From Sphingomonas lacunae (GTDB lineage: Bacteria; Pseudomonadota; Alphaproteobacteria; Sphingomonadales; Sphingomonadaceae): 64,000 nt of DNA. A program made the position numbers and the translations under genes. The notes below the pieces were generated by a model, which had not been told where the DNA came from, ran no database searches, and saw only the letters and a list, made by a program, of their open reading frames with translations. The stretch spans positions 186,001 through 250,000 of the forward strand of contig NZ_CP053015.1 in the NCBI RefSeq assembly GCF_012979535.1, read 5' to 3'. This document shows positions 1-8,219 of this stretch, piece after piece; the first letter of the stretch is position 1, and each line of letters opens with the position of its first letter.

Positions 1-779
1 GGGCCCTGTTCATCGGCGGCATGGTGCCCGCGCTGGTCTTCGGCGTCGCTGTCGGCAACGTGTTGCAGGGCGCGCCGTTCCGCCTCGATAGTGATCTGCG
101 TTCCTATTATGAAGGCGGTCTGATCGGTCTGTTCACGCCCTTTGCCTTGCTGACCGGCGCACTGTCGGTGGCGATGCTCGTCCTGCATGGCGCGGGCTGG
201 CTGTCGCTGCGGATCGAGCGGGGCGCGGTGCTGGATCGCGCGCGGCGTTGGGCAATGATCTCCGCCGTTACTGCCATCCTGTTGTTCGCCATGGGCGGGC
301 TGATGGTTGCATTTGGTACCATGGGCTTTCGCAGCGAAGGCCTGATCGACACTGGCGGCCCGTCCAACCCGCTGCGCAGCATGAGCGTTGCCGCGCCGGG
401 TGCATGGCTGGACAATTATGGTCGCTATCCGTGGATGCTTCTGGCACCGGCGCTGGGCTTCATCGGCCCGGTGCTCGCCATCATCGCGCTCAAGTCGCGC
501 AACGAGAAGCTGTTGTTCACCGGCTCTTCGCTGGCGGTGATCGGGATGATTGCAACGGTTGGCCTGTCGATGTTCCCGTTCATCCTGCCAAGTTCGATCG
601 ACTCGCGATCAAGCCTGACGGTTTGGAACGCTTCGTCAAGCCACCTGACGCTGTTCATCATGCTGGTCGTCACCGCCGTGCTGCTGCCGCTCGTGCTGGC
701 CTATACCGCCTGGGCGATGAAGGTGATGTTCGGGCGGATCACTTTGGCCGATGTTCGCAGCAATCCAGACTTTTACTGA
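1..779 (+). CDS. cydB: Cytochrome bd ubiquinol oxidase subunit II (5' truncated)
   Basis: This is the C-terminal two thirds of CydB, the inner-membrane subunit that pairs with CydA in the high-affinity bd quinol oxidase. The reading frame is open from base 3 to the window edge, so the start lies outside; about 258 residues remain of a protein usually 330-380 long. Family hallmarks visible are the stretch GVAVGNVLQGAPF near the start, GAWLDNYGRYP, the MFPFILPSS motif, SLTVWNASSS and the C-terminal MFGRIT. Several hydrophobic helices alternate with short loops, as expected for a multi-pass protein. The 15-bp gap to cydX supports a cydAB-X operon with cydA upstream of the window. Identification is firm; only the missing 5' end is uncertain. 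Confidence 0.95.
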   Translation, partial: ALFIGGMVPALVFGVAVGNVLQGAPFRLDSDLRSYYEGGLIGLFTPFALLTGALSVAMLVLHGAGWLSLRIERGAVLDRARRWAMISAVTAILLFAMGGLMVAFGTMGFRSEGLIDTGGPSNPLRSMSVAAPGAWLDNYGRYPWMLLAPALGFIGPVLAIIALKSRNEKLLFTGSSLAVIGMIATVGLSMFPFILPSSIDSRSSLTVWNASSSHLTLFIMLVVTAVLLPLVLAYTAWAMKVMFGRITLADVRSNPDFY

Positions 780-794
780 TCCGGAGATTCAGCC

Positions 795-905
795 ATGTGG
801 TATTTCACCTGGGTACTCGGCCTTGGCCTCGCGGTCGCCTTCGGCATCCTCAATGGCGTATGGCACGAATTTCATTCGCCGGCCGATGATGACATCTCGC
901 AATAA
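795..905 (+). CDS. cydX: CydX/YbgT-family small subunit of cytochrome bd oxidase
   Basis: A 36-residue ORF starting MWYFTWVLG and containing AFGILNGVWHE, which matches the CydX/YbgT pattern: an N-terminal MWYF, a single membrane helix, then a W-x-E element. In known systems CydX is a small single-pass subunit needed to stabilise haem in the CydAB oxidase. It begins 15 bp after the cydB stop, so it is almost certainly co-transcribed with it. The tail after the helix is short and acidic (PADDDIS). It is short enough to be missed by automatic gene callers. Confidence rests on both sequence and position. Confidence 0.9.
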   Translation: MWYFTWVLGLGLAVAFGILNGVWHEFHSPADDDISQ

Positions 906-932
906 GATCTGCATTGGGCCCACCCTGTCGCC

Positions 933-1799
933 TCAGGCGCGGGCTGACACCAGCCAGACCTTTGCGCCCAGCTGGACACCGCCCTCTGGACTATGATGCC
1001 GGGCAAACAACTCCTCCAGATCGGCGCGGGCAGCGGCGTGCACGTCAGTTCCCGCCTGTTCCAGCGCCCGGCCGATAGCCAGTGACGCCAGGGCGAAATC
1101 GGCGGCTTCGGCAACGCTCAGCCCCTTGCCTCCAATCGCCTGCAGTCCCTCCCATGGGGTGATTTCGATCCCGGCAAAGCCGCCGCCGGTCAAAACCTCC
1201 CCAAGATAGTCGACATCCTCGAACGCAAAGGGTCCCGGTGTGCGGGGAACCGCCGGCGGAATGTCGATATGGCGGCGGGCCACACCCATCATTGCCATCA
1301 TCCAGGCATTGTCCCGCGGCGGTCCCCAGACCGCCAGATCAACGCGGCCGCCGGGCACCAACTGGGCCCGCAGGTTAGCGAAGGCCTGATGAGGTTCGGC
1401 AAAGAACATCGAACCAAAGCGGGAAAAAAGGCGACCAAAAGGTGCATCGGTCAATGTTGCTGTTGCCGCGTCGGCGCAGACAAAGCGCGCATTAGCCAGT
1501 CCGGCGGCATCGGCACGCTCGCGCGCATGGTTGATCAGGTCCGGCGAGATGTCGAGCCCGAGAGCGACGCCATCGTTGGCAACAGCACGGGCGATCGCCA
1601 GCGTGGTCGCCCCGCCGCCACAGCCAAGGTCGATCACCCGCTCACCCGGACGATAGGCGGCCTGGGCGAGCAATGCCTCACCCACAGGTGCAATCATCGC
1701 CTCGAACCGTTGCACATTGGCAAGCCAGCGCCGCCCCATTTCGCCTGACCAATCCTCCGCCGCCAGATGTTCGGCCTTGTTGGTCTGGTCTTCCGTCAT
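933..1799 (-). CDS. Class I SAM-dependent methyltransferase
   Basis: A 288-residue protein with a Rossmann-type methyltransferase fold. Motif I is VIDLGCGGGATT (residues about 55-66), an acidic residue in LGLDISP follows at the end of strand 2, and FVCADAAT looks like the adenine-contact segment. GGRVDLAVWG fits the post-motif III strand. The frame stays open upstream to about 2102, but the ATG at 1799 (MTEDQTNK) is chosen because family similarity begins just after it and the upstream residues would run into the receptor gene. The substrate cannot be told from sequence; such proteins are often annotated as UbiE/menG-like or type 11/25 methyltransferases. It lies 158 bp downstream of the TonB-dependent receptor on the same strand, so it may share that transcript. 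Confidence 0.8.
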   Translation of the reverse strand: MTEDQTNKAEHLAAEDWSGEMGRRWLANVQRFEAMIAPVGEALLAQAAYRPGERVIDLGCGGGATTLAIARAVANDGVALGLDISPDLINHARERADAAGLANARFVCADAATATLTDAPFGRLFSRFGSMFFAEPHQAFANLRAQLVPGGRVDLAVWGPPRDNAWMMAMMGVARRHIDIPPAVPRTPGPFAFEDVDYLGEVLTGGGFAGIEITPWEGLQAIGGKGLSVAEAADFALASLAIGRALEQAGTDVHAAARADLEELFARHHSPEGGVQLGAKVWLVSARA

Positions 1800-1957
1800 C
1801 GGGGCATCCTTTCCGGTCACCGGGCAAGCGCGCGGCAGTCGCCCGACCCTGATGTCCCTTGCCCGACCTGTCAACGCCACACCAGGTGTTCGGAGCGCAT
1901 GTGCCAGCGCCCGCCCTTCAGCGCCCCGATTGACCCGTGGGCGGCTATCGCCTTGCT

Positions 1958-4096
1958 TCAGAAGCGGAGCCGCACGCCCACCGTGCTGTCCCGCGGCGTG
2001 CCAGGTTGCAGGAACAAGGTGGCAAAGCTGTTCGCGTACCAAGTCTCGTTGAACAGATTGTTGATCGTCACAAAGGCCTCGACATTCTCTGAAACCGTCC
2101 ATTCGGCAAAGACGCGCACCAGCGTGTGCGATGGCAGGAAAAAGGTGGTTGCCGTTTCACCCAGGCGGCGGCCACTGTGCTGGACACCCGCGCCAAAACG
2201 CAGGGATGTGCCGCCTGCTTCCACCGTCTTGGCAATCTGGGCAGCCAACGTATGCCGGGGAATGTTGAGCAGCGGGTCGCCTGTCCTGATTTGCAGCCCG
2301 AAATTGGGATCAAGCACATTGGCCCGCGATTCCGCATCCATGTAGGCATAGGAAAGGATGACGTCGACATTGCCCGGCAACTGGCCTGTCAGGTCAAATT
2401 CCAGCCCCTGGCTGCGGGCAGCGCCGATAGTGGTGGAAAAACCGGGATTGATGGGATCAGCCGCCAGGACATTGCGCTTGTTCATCGAAAACAGCGCGAC
2501 CGTGCCCTGAATGGCATCGTCCAGCAGGCCGAATTTCGCCCCCAGTTCATAGGAACGGCTAGTTTCGGGATCAAACAGATTGCCGGCCGCGTCAGCCGCG
2601 AGATTGGGCCGGAAGCCTTCACCATAGGCCGCATAGAGGGAGAGGTGCGGCGTCGCAGTGAAAACGATGCCAAATTGCGGGCTGAACCGTTGATAGTCGC
2701 GTTCATCAGCATCGGCATTCAGCCGGTTGAGCGAACGCAGATTGTAGCTGTCGTAGCGGCCGCCAAAGCGAACCGCAAAACGATCGCTGAGGGTAATCTG
2801 ATCCTGAAGGTAGAAACCCACTGCGCGCTGTTCATCGAGCCGATCGGTCAGGGGGCCGGGCGTCGGCAGGGGGAAACGACCGTAAACCGGGTTCAACAGA
2901 TCGAGGACGTAGCCGGCCTGTGCCGTCGGATTGCCGCTGACTGCGGGCGGACGAAAGCGCCTGAAAACCTGATCATTCTGGTAATCGTCAAAATCAATGC
3001 CTAGCAGGACGCGGTGCCGCATGCCGCCCAGCTCGACGTCACCCGCAAGTTCTCCGCGCAGCACCAGATGTTCAGCATCATAATCCCGCGACCGGCGTTG
3101 GCGGGACAGCGACCTGCCATCCTGATACAAGCGCTGGCGGGACCGCACCAATTCCGGATCAGACGAAAAGCCTTCGAGACTGGTCTCACGATAGCTGCCA
3201 CCGATCAGCAGGCTCCATGCGCCGGAAAGGCGGTGCTCAAGTTGCAACTGGTGTCCCACCACATCAGCGACGTGGCGACCATCCCCCGGCTCGCCAAGGA
3301 AAAGCCTGCGTGAGACAAAGTCGAACTGGCCATCGGGCGCGATTGTGCCGCGATCAAAGGGCGCGCGGGTTTGCGTCCATTCCAGATCGTAGCGCGCGGT
3401 CGTGTCCGGCCCCAGACGCACTGTCACCGACGGCAGGAAACCGCGCCGGTCACTGTCCGGGCGGTTGCGGAAACTGCCCGCTTCCTCGGCATAGCCTATC
3501 AGACGAACGGCCACCGATTCACCCAGTGGCAGGTTGGCGTCGAGATCTCCACGGTAGCGGTCAAAGCTGCCGATCTGCAAGGTTGCCGCACCGAACAGGC
3601 GCCCCAGCTCCGCCTGTTTGGTGACCAAATTGACGGTCCCGCCGGGTTCGCCGCGGCCGTACAATGCCGCTGTGGGCCCCCGCAGCACTTCTATCCGTTC
3701 AATCCCTGCGGTGTCACGTACCCCGCCAAAACCGCGCCCGCCGTTGAACCCGTTGACCAGATAGTTGCTGGGAAAATTTTCGTCCCCGGCAAAACCGCGC
3801 ACTGCAAAAGCATCAAAGAAACCGCCCAGATTATTCTGGCGCGACACCGAAGCCACCAGATCGAGCGCCTCCGGAAGGCGCAAGGCACCGGCATCTTCGA
3901 TCGCTGCGGAGTCAATCTCCCCGATGGATTGCGGTGCTTCACGCGGAGCAAACTCACCTCGATACGCTTGCCGCACGCCGGTAACCACCAGCTCGGAAGA
4001 TGCATCACCGGCGCTTGGCCGATCGGACGCCCCCTCCTCTGCAATGGCGGGCGCCGCCAGCAAAGCGGCAGCCAGGGCGATAAGCGAAGTGCGCAT
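1958..4096 (-). CDS. TonB-dependent siderophore-type outer membrane receptor
   Basis: A 712-residue outer-membrane receptor. From the ATG at 4096 it has a signal peptide (MRTSLIALAAALLAAPAIA, cleavage after residue 19), then a TonB box (VVTG, residues 37-40), then a plug domain with APQSIGEID, AFAVRGF, IERIEVLRGPTAALYGRGEPGGTVN and VTKQ, typical of siderophore receptors. The rest is a 22-strand-type barrel ending in GVRLRF with the terminal Phe expected for outer-membrane insertion. An AGAGG-like site lies about 10 bases before 4096, which is preferred to the longer ATG at 4165. It is divergent from an ABC-2 exporter operon, so the two may share regulation and substrate. The ligand is not known; a ferric siderophore is the default inference. 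Confidence 0.88.
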   Translation of the reverse strand: MRTSLIALAAALLAAPAIAEEGASDRPSAGDASSELVVTGVRQAYRGEFAPREAPQSIGEIDSAAIEDAGALRLPEALDLVASVSRQNNLGGFFDAFAVRGFAGDENFPSNYLVNGFNGGRGFGGVRDTAGIERIEVLRGPTAALYGRGEPGGTVNLVTKQAELGRLFGAATLQIGSFDRYRGDLDANLPLGESVAVRLIGYAEEAGSFRNRPDSDRRGFLPSVTVRLGPDTTARYDLEWTQTRAPFDRGTIAPDGQFDFVSRRLFLGEPGDGRHVADVVGHQLQLEHRLSGAWSLLIGGSYRETSLEGFSSDPELVRSRQRLYQDGRSLSRQRRSRDYDAEHLVLRGELAGDVELGGMRHRVLLGIDFDDYQNDQVFRRFRPPAVSGNPTAQAGYVLDLLNPVYGRFPLPTPGPLTDRLDEQRAVGFYLQDQITLSDRFAVRFGGRYDSYNLRSLNRLNADADERDYQRFSPQFGIVFTATPHLSLYAAYGEGFRPNLAADAAGNLFDPETSRSYELGAKFGLLDDAIQGTVALFSMNKRNVLAADPINPGFSTTIGAARSQGLEFDLTGQLPGNVDVILSYAYMDAESRANVLDPNFGLQIRTGDPLLNIPRHTLAAQIAKTVEAGGTSLRFGAGVQHSGRRLGETATTFFLPSHTLVRVFAEWTVSENVEAFVTINNLFNETWYANSFATLFLQPGTPRDSTVGVRLRF

Positions 4097-4244
4097 TGTG
4101 TTGAGATCCTCTGGAGTGGGTCGATCGGCCTGACGGCACCTCGGGAATGATATATTGTTACGCAACTAGATCGGCAGCAGCCTTGGGTCAATAGGATATG
4201 ATATACCATTGACAGCATCGGTCCAAATATCGGAAACAAACGTA
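4097..4244. promoter_or_regulatory. Divergent control region between receptor and ABC exporter
   Basis: This 148-bp stretch must hold the promoters for both the receptor (leftward) and the ABC operon (rightward). It is visibly more AT-rich than its surroundings and carries the identical octamer ATGATATA twice, at 4147-4154 and 4198-4205, each close to one of the two genes. That arrangement would suit a shared regulator, and Fur or another iron regulator is the natural guess beside a siderophore-type receptor. I do not see a textbook Fur box or a well-spaced -35/-10 pair, so the assignment is tentative. Confidence 0.3.
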
Positions 4245-4979
4245 ATGACATCAGCCCGCCCTGCCCCACCCAGCATCCTCAGCATGGCGTCCGCGTCGAT
4301 TGACCGCGGCGACAGGACAATTGTGCACGCTCTGTCGCTGGAGGTCGCCGCAGGTGAGATTTTCGCGCTTTTGGGCGGCAATGGCGCGGGCAAATCAACA
4401 ACATTGGCGGGCATCATGGGCTTCCTTTCGCCCAGCAGCGGCACGATCACGATTGACGGGATCAATCCGGCGGTTGAACCTGAAAAGGCCCGTCGGAAAA
4501 TCGCCTATCTCCCGGAAAATGTGGCGCTGTACGAACATTTGAGCGCGGTCGAGAATATCGCTTACTTCATGGCTCTGGCAGGAGCGGAACCGCCCCGCGA
4601 GGAGATTGGCGCGGCCCTGCAGGAAGCGGGGCTGGCGACCGACGCGCATGATCGGCGGGTCGCTGCCTTTTCCAAGGGAATGCGCCAGAAGGTGGCGATT
4701 GCCCTGGCGCTGTTACGCGAGACCCCCTTGCTGTTGCTTGATGAACCGACCAGCGGCCTCGACCCGCGCGCCACCGCCGACTTCACCGCACTGCTGGAGC
4801 AGATGCGCGGCAAGGGCCGGGCGATATTGATGGTCACCCATGACCTGCTGGGTGCTGCGGATTGTGCCGACCGGATCGGCTTTCTTGATGCAGGGCGACT
4901 GGTTGAAATCGTTACCGTCGCCGATGGCGTCGATGTGATGGCTTTGCACCGCCGCTATGGCGAGAGCCAAGCCGCATGA
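4245..4979 (+). CDS. ABC transporter ATP-binding protein (ABC-2 exporter)
   Basis: The ATPase subunit of an ABC-2 type exporter. From the ATG at 4245 it is 244 residues. Walker A is GGNGAGKST (residues 44-52), the signature region is FSKGMRQKVA, Walker B is LLLLDEPTSGLDP and the switch His lies in MVTHD. A TTG at 4209 could add 12 residues, but 4245 is a conventional ATG placed nearer the domain start; neither has a strong ribosome-binding site. The two following permease genes overlap in series by 4 bp, so the three proteins form one transcriptional and probably one physical unit. The closest general family is the NosF/GldA/CcmA group, and the substrate is unknown. Confidence 0.88.
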   Translation: MTSARPAPPSILSMASASIDRGDRTIVHALSLEVAAGEIFALLGGNGAGKSTTLAGIMGFLSPSSGTITIDGINPAVEPEKARRKIAYLPENVALYEHLSAVENIAYFMALAGAEPPREEIGAALQEAGLATDAHDRRVAAFSKGMRQKVAIALALLRETPLLLLDEPTSGLDPRATADFTALLEQMRGKGRAILMVTHDLLGAADCADRIGFLDAGRLVEIVTVADGVDVMALHRRYGESQAA

Positions 4980-6424
4980 GCCCCGTAGCGCGCGTTTGCG
5001 CCAATGATCTGACCGGCATGGCGCGCAACCGGGTGGCGATCATTGCAATCGGCCTGACCATCCTGTTGTCGATTGCCGCCGCCCTGACCAGCGTCGCCCA
5101 TCGCGATGCGAACGCCGAGATGCGCGCACGTTTTCAGACAGAGGCGGATGCACGGTTTGATGGCCAGCCTGAGCGCCATCCCCACCGGGTTGTGCATTAT
5201 GGCCATTTCGTCTTTCGCGTCCCGCCAGCACTGGCAGCCTTTGATCCGGGGGTCGACGCCTTTACCGGCAACAGCATCTATCTGGAGGGCCATCGCCAGA
5301 ACAGCGCCAATTTTGGCGATGTTCGCCAATCATCCCTGCTGGCGCGTTTCGGAACGCTGACTCCGGCCTTTGTGCTCCAAATCCTCGCGCCTCTGGTGCT
5401 CATCTTCATCGGCTTTGGCATCGTCGTGCGCGAGCGGGAAGCAGGCACATTGCGCCAGTCACTGGCCCAGGGATTGCGGGCACACCAGTTGGTTGCAGGC
5501 AAGCTGCTGGCCCTGCTCGCGGCATCGGCACTGCTTGGCGCACCGGGGGCATTGGCACTGGCGTGGCTGGTCGCGACCGAATCCGCACCGCTTTGGCCGG
5601 CGTTGGCGCTGGCCCTCGCTTATGCGCTCTATCTGTTGATCTGGGCCGTGCTTATTCTGACCGTTTCGGCGCGCGCCACTACCAGCCGGGGCGCCTTGTT
5701 GCTGTTGCTGTCGATATGGGCTGCGTTCGTTGTCCTGATCCCCCGAGTAGCCCCCGACTTGGCAGCGGCTGCGCACGCAGCGCCGACGCGTCTGGAAACC
5801 GACATCGCCATACAAAGGGATCTGCGACAGATGGGTGACAGCCATGATCCCGACGATCCCCATTTCGCCGCGTTCAAGCAATCGGTGCTCGACCGCTATG
5901 GCGTGGACCGGGTCGAGGATCTGCCGGTCAATTATCGCGGGCTGCTGGCGCTGGAAGGTGAACGAATGAGTTCACTGCTGTTCGAACGCTATGCCCGCCA
6001 GTTGTCAGCGACACAACGCCAGCAGAGCAAATTTGCCCTGATGGCGGCCGCGTTCAGCCCGACCATAGCGATACGTGATTTTTCAATGCGGGCCGCGGGC
6101 ACCGACCTGGAAGCACATCGCCGGTTTCTCGATCAGGCCGAAGCCTATCGCTATGCCATCGTCCAGCAACTCAACCGCTTGCAAGCCGAAGCGCTGACCT
6201 TTCACGATGACAGCAACCGCAACAGCGACCCCGATGCCGCGCGGCGCGTGCGCATTGACACAAGCAATTGGCAAGCGCTGCCTGATTTCCAATATCAGGC
6301 CGCGGACCCCAAGGCACAATTACAGTCCGCCATGCCGGCCGGTTTCTGGCTAATGTTCTGGTTGCTGGCCAGCGGCCTGTTGCTTTGGTTGACCAGCCGG
6401 ATGCTGAGGCGGGTGACGATATGA
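4976..6424 (+). CDS. ABC-2 type permease, DUF3526-like (first)
   Basis: A 482-residue membrane protein. Its architecture is one N-terminal helix (around residues 20-40), a large hydrophilic periplasmic segment, three or four central helices (VLQILAPLVLIFIGFGIVV, LLALLAASALLGAPGALALAWL, LALALAYALYLLIWAVLIL, LLLLLSIWAAFVVLIP), a second large hydrophilic loop, and a final C-terminal helix. The EREAGTLRQSLAQG element after the second helix is typical of ABC-2/DUF3526 permeases. The start codon overlaps the ATPase stop by 4 bp (ATGA), so translation is likely coupled. It is paired with a second, related permease just downstream. No substrate can be inferred; similarity to NosY-type permeases only supports an exporter or membrane-remodelling role. 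Confidence 0.82.
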   Translation: MSPVARVCANDLTGMARNRVAIIAIGLTILLSIAAALTSVAHRDANAEMRARFQTEADARFDGQPERHPHRVVHYGHFVFRVPPALAAFDPGVDAFTGNSIYLEGHRQNSANFGDVRQSSLLARFGTLTPAFVLQILAPLVLIFIGFGIVVREREAGTLRQSLAQGLRAHQLVAGKLLALLAASALLGAPGALALAWLVATESAPLWPALALALAYALYLLIWAVLILTVSARATTSRGALLLLLSIWAAFVVLIPRVAPDLAAAAHAAPTRLETDIAIQRDLRQMGDSHDPDDPHFAAFKQSVLDRYGVDRVEDLPVNYRGLLALEGERMSSLLFERYARQLSATQRQQSKFALMAAAFSPTIAIRDFSMRAAGTDLEAHRRFLDQAEAYRYAIVQQLNRLQAEALTFHDDSNRNSDPDAARRVRIDTSNWQALPDFQYQAADPKAQLQSAMPAGFWLMFWLLASGLLLWLTSRMLRRVTI

Positions 6425-7683
6425 CGCTGTGGCAGCATGAATGGCGCCTGTTGACGCGCCAGAGGCTGGCGGTGGTCAGCATCATCCTGCTGGCCGTGCT
6501 GAGCGCCGCAGCGGTTTTTGCCGGCCTCGCCGAAGTTCAGCGACAGCAGCATGTGATCGAGCGCATCCAGCCGCAGCAGCGGGCCGATGAAGCCGCCATT
6601 GCGCGCTGGGTCTCGGTCGACGGTGATCCCGGAAACGCGGCCTATTATACCGCTCATGCGACCTGGGATTCCCCGACGGCCATGGCCTTTGCCGCCCTGG
6701 GGCAGCGAGATGTCGCGCCCTATGTATTGCGGGTTCGCGCGCTGGGTCTGGAAGGCCAGTTGCAAGAGAGTGAGAGTTACAATGCGGAACTGGCCCTGCC
6801 TGGCCGTTTCGACTGGGCCTTTGTCCTGACCTATCTGCTTCCCATCTTTTTGATCGGCCTGTTGCATGACAGCAAATCCAGCGAACGGGAAGCTGGCCGG
6901 GCACAGATGCTGGCGCTGATGGCCCGATCGCCGATCTTGCTGTGGGGTCGGCGCATCGCGTTGCGGGCCGGGCTGTCTTGGCTGGCGCTGACCTTGCCAC
7001 TGGCTATCGGTGCGACATTGGCCGGGGCGTCAGTGGCACAGGCCCTGCCTTTTGCGCTGACCGGCCTCGCCTATACACTAATCTGGACCCTGCTGATCCT
7101 GTTGATCACCAGGGCGGCCAGAGCCTCGGTCGCCAATGCGGCAATTCTCTCCGCCCTATGGCTGCTCGTCACGCTCATCCTTCCGACGCTGGCCCTTTTG
7201 GCAATCAACGACCGCCACCCTGTCCGGCAAGGCGTGGAATTGACCCTCGCCCAGCGCGAAAAGGTTCATGCCGGCTGGGACCGGCCAAAGGATGAAACCA
7301 TGGCCAGCTTTGTCAGCCTTTACCCGGAATGGGCAGATCTGGCTAAGGTCGAAGGCGGCTTTCACTGGAAATGGTATTATGCCTTTCAGCATCTGGGGGA
7401 TCAGGCGGTTGCGCCCCAGGCCTCAGCCTATCGTCAGGCATTGTTGGCCCGCGATGCCGAGACCCGTGCACTGGGCTGGGTCTTGCCGGCAGTGGGCGTT
7501 CAATATCGCCTGCATCGCTTTGCCGAAACCGACCTAAGCGCCCAGCTCGCCTATCAGGACCGGATCAGGCGGTTTCATGAGCAATTGAGGCGTTTCTATT
7601 ATCCCTATATCTTCAACGAACGCCCGTTCCGCGAAGCCGATTTTTCCCGCGCGCCGCGATGGCCGACAGTTTCAGGGGAATAG
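6421..7683 (+). CDS. ABC-2 type permease, DUF3526-like (second)
   Basis: A 420-residue membrane protein with the same layout as the preceding permease: an N-terminal helix (LAVVSIILLAVLSAAAVFAGL), a long hydrophilic loop, a block of helices and a C-terminal hydrophilic region. The segment DSKSSEREAGRAQMLALMARSP parallels the EREAGTLRQSL element of its partner. The ATG at 6421 overlaps the previous stop by 4 bp and is chosen over the in-frame ATG at 6385, which would overlap the upstream gene by 40 bp. The obvious last helix of the first permease is not matched here; the protein ends in a soluble tail rich in Arg, Phe and Tyr. Together with the ATPase it probably makes a heterodimeric exporter. 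Confidence 0.8.
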   Translation: MTLWQHEWRLLTRQRLAVVSIILLAVLSAAAVFAGLAEVQRQQHVIERIQPQQRADEAAIARWVSVDGDPGNAAYYTAHATWDSPTAMAFAALGQRDVAPYVLRVRALGLEGQLQESESYNAELALPGRFDWAFVLTYLLPIFLIGLLHDSKSSEREAGRAQMLALMARSPILLWGRRIALRAGLSWLALTLPLAIGATLAGASVAQALPFALTGLAYTLIWTLLILLITRAARASVANAAILSALWLLVTLILPTLALLAINDRHPVRQGVELTLAQREKVHAGWDRPKDETMASFVSLYPEWADLAKVEGGFHWKWYYAFQHLGDQAVAPQASAYRQALLARDAETRALGWVLPAVGVQYRLHRFAETDLSAQLAYQDRIRRFHEQLRRFYYPYIFNERPFREADFSRAPRWPTVSGE

Positions 7684-7839
7684 GCCGCAGCGCAAACCAC
7701 GCTGACTCATGCCGCCGACGGCCGCCAATGAACTGTGCACAGGCGCGCATCGCTTAAGGACACGCTTTGCCGAATTGACGGTGAACTCAGTTCCAAACCG
7801 ACCCCTCAGGGGACGGCGTTCAGGAATGTAAAGAGGAAA

Positions 7840-7926
7840 TGGTGCCCAGAAGAGGACTCGAACCTCCACGCCCTTGCGAGCGCCAGCACCTGAAGCTGGT
7901 GCGTCTACCAATTCCGCCATCTGGGC
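7840..7926 (-). tRNA. tRNA-Leu (anticodon CAG)
   Basis: An 87-nt tRNA on the minus strand. The acceptor stem is GCCCAGA/TCTGGGC with discriminator A and an encoded CCA tail (7840-7842 on the plus strand). The D-arm contains AATTGGTAGACG, the anticodon loop is CTTCAGG giving CAG, and there is a long variable arm (class II) of the leucine type, then a T-arm with GGTTCGAGTCC. Length, the variable arm and the anticodon all agree with tRNA-Leu. No integrase gene or second copy of the tRNA end is seen, so it does not look used as an attachment site within this window. Confidence 0.96.
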
Positions 7927-8219
7927 ACGGGGTAGGCCGCGGCGGATAGCGGCGGGGTGGGCGGCTTGTCAACAGCGGTCGGTGCGAATATTCGGCTTTT
8001 TGCGGTCTGTCGAGCATTTCTGCGGATTTGCCGGGGCTGGAATGAGGGTTGATCGGACCAGCCGCGCAGAGCACGGCGCAACAATGGATGAAATTGCCGC
8101 GAATCCGCTGCGTCTCCCCTCTTGCGCGGGAGCCACCGTCGGGGCAATGCGGGCTCATGGGATGGCGCGGGTCCGCTGCCTCCTCCCAAATTTTCTGTGA
8201 CCTGTTTCGTGGAGACATC
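7927..8219. other. Intergenic region between tRNA-Leu and the NDUFA9-like gene
   Basis: About 290 bp with no convincing gene. The left part holds the tRNA promoter candidate. The short palindrome CGAATATTCG lies at 7985-7994. The remaining sequence should carry the promoter of the rightward NDUFA9-like gene, whose GGAG ribosome-binding site is at about 8211-8214, but I cannot pick out clear -35/-10 elements. Short ORFs on both strands show no family resemblance. Confidence 0.4.
7944..7972 (-). promoter_or_regulatory. Candidate sigma-70 promoter of the tRNA-Leu gene
   Basis: On the minus strand a perfect -35 hexamer TTGACA (plus positions 7967-7972) is followed after 17 bp by CTATCC (7944-7949), or after 18 bp by TATCCG, a GC-shifted -10. 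The predicted start would be about 10 nt before the mature tRNA 5' end at 7926, a normal leader for a tRNA. The strong -35 and the position support it; the weak -10 limits confidence. Confidence 0.45.

Noticed and set aside
2126..3004. Long plus-strand frames opposite the TonB-dependent receptor
   Set aside because: They are shadows of the receptor gene, with no ribosome-binding site or family motif.
4097..4208. Fur box in the receptor/exporter control region
   Set aside because: The AT-rich patches do not fit a recognisable Fur consensus well enough, so I kept only a tentative regulatory region.
7840..7926. tRNA-Leu as an integration site for a mobile element
   Set aside because: No integrase, no repeated tRNA 3' end and no foreign-looking gene block is seen beside it.
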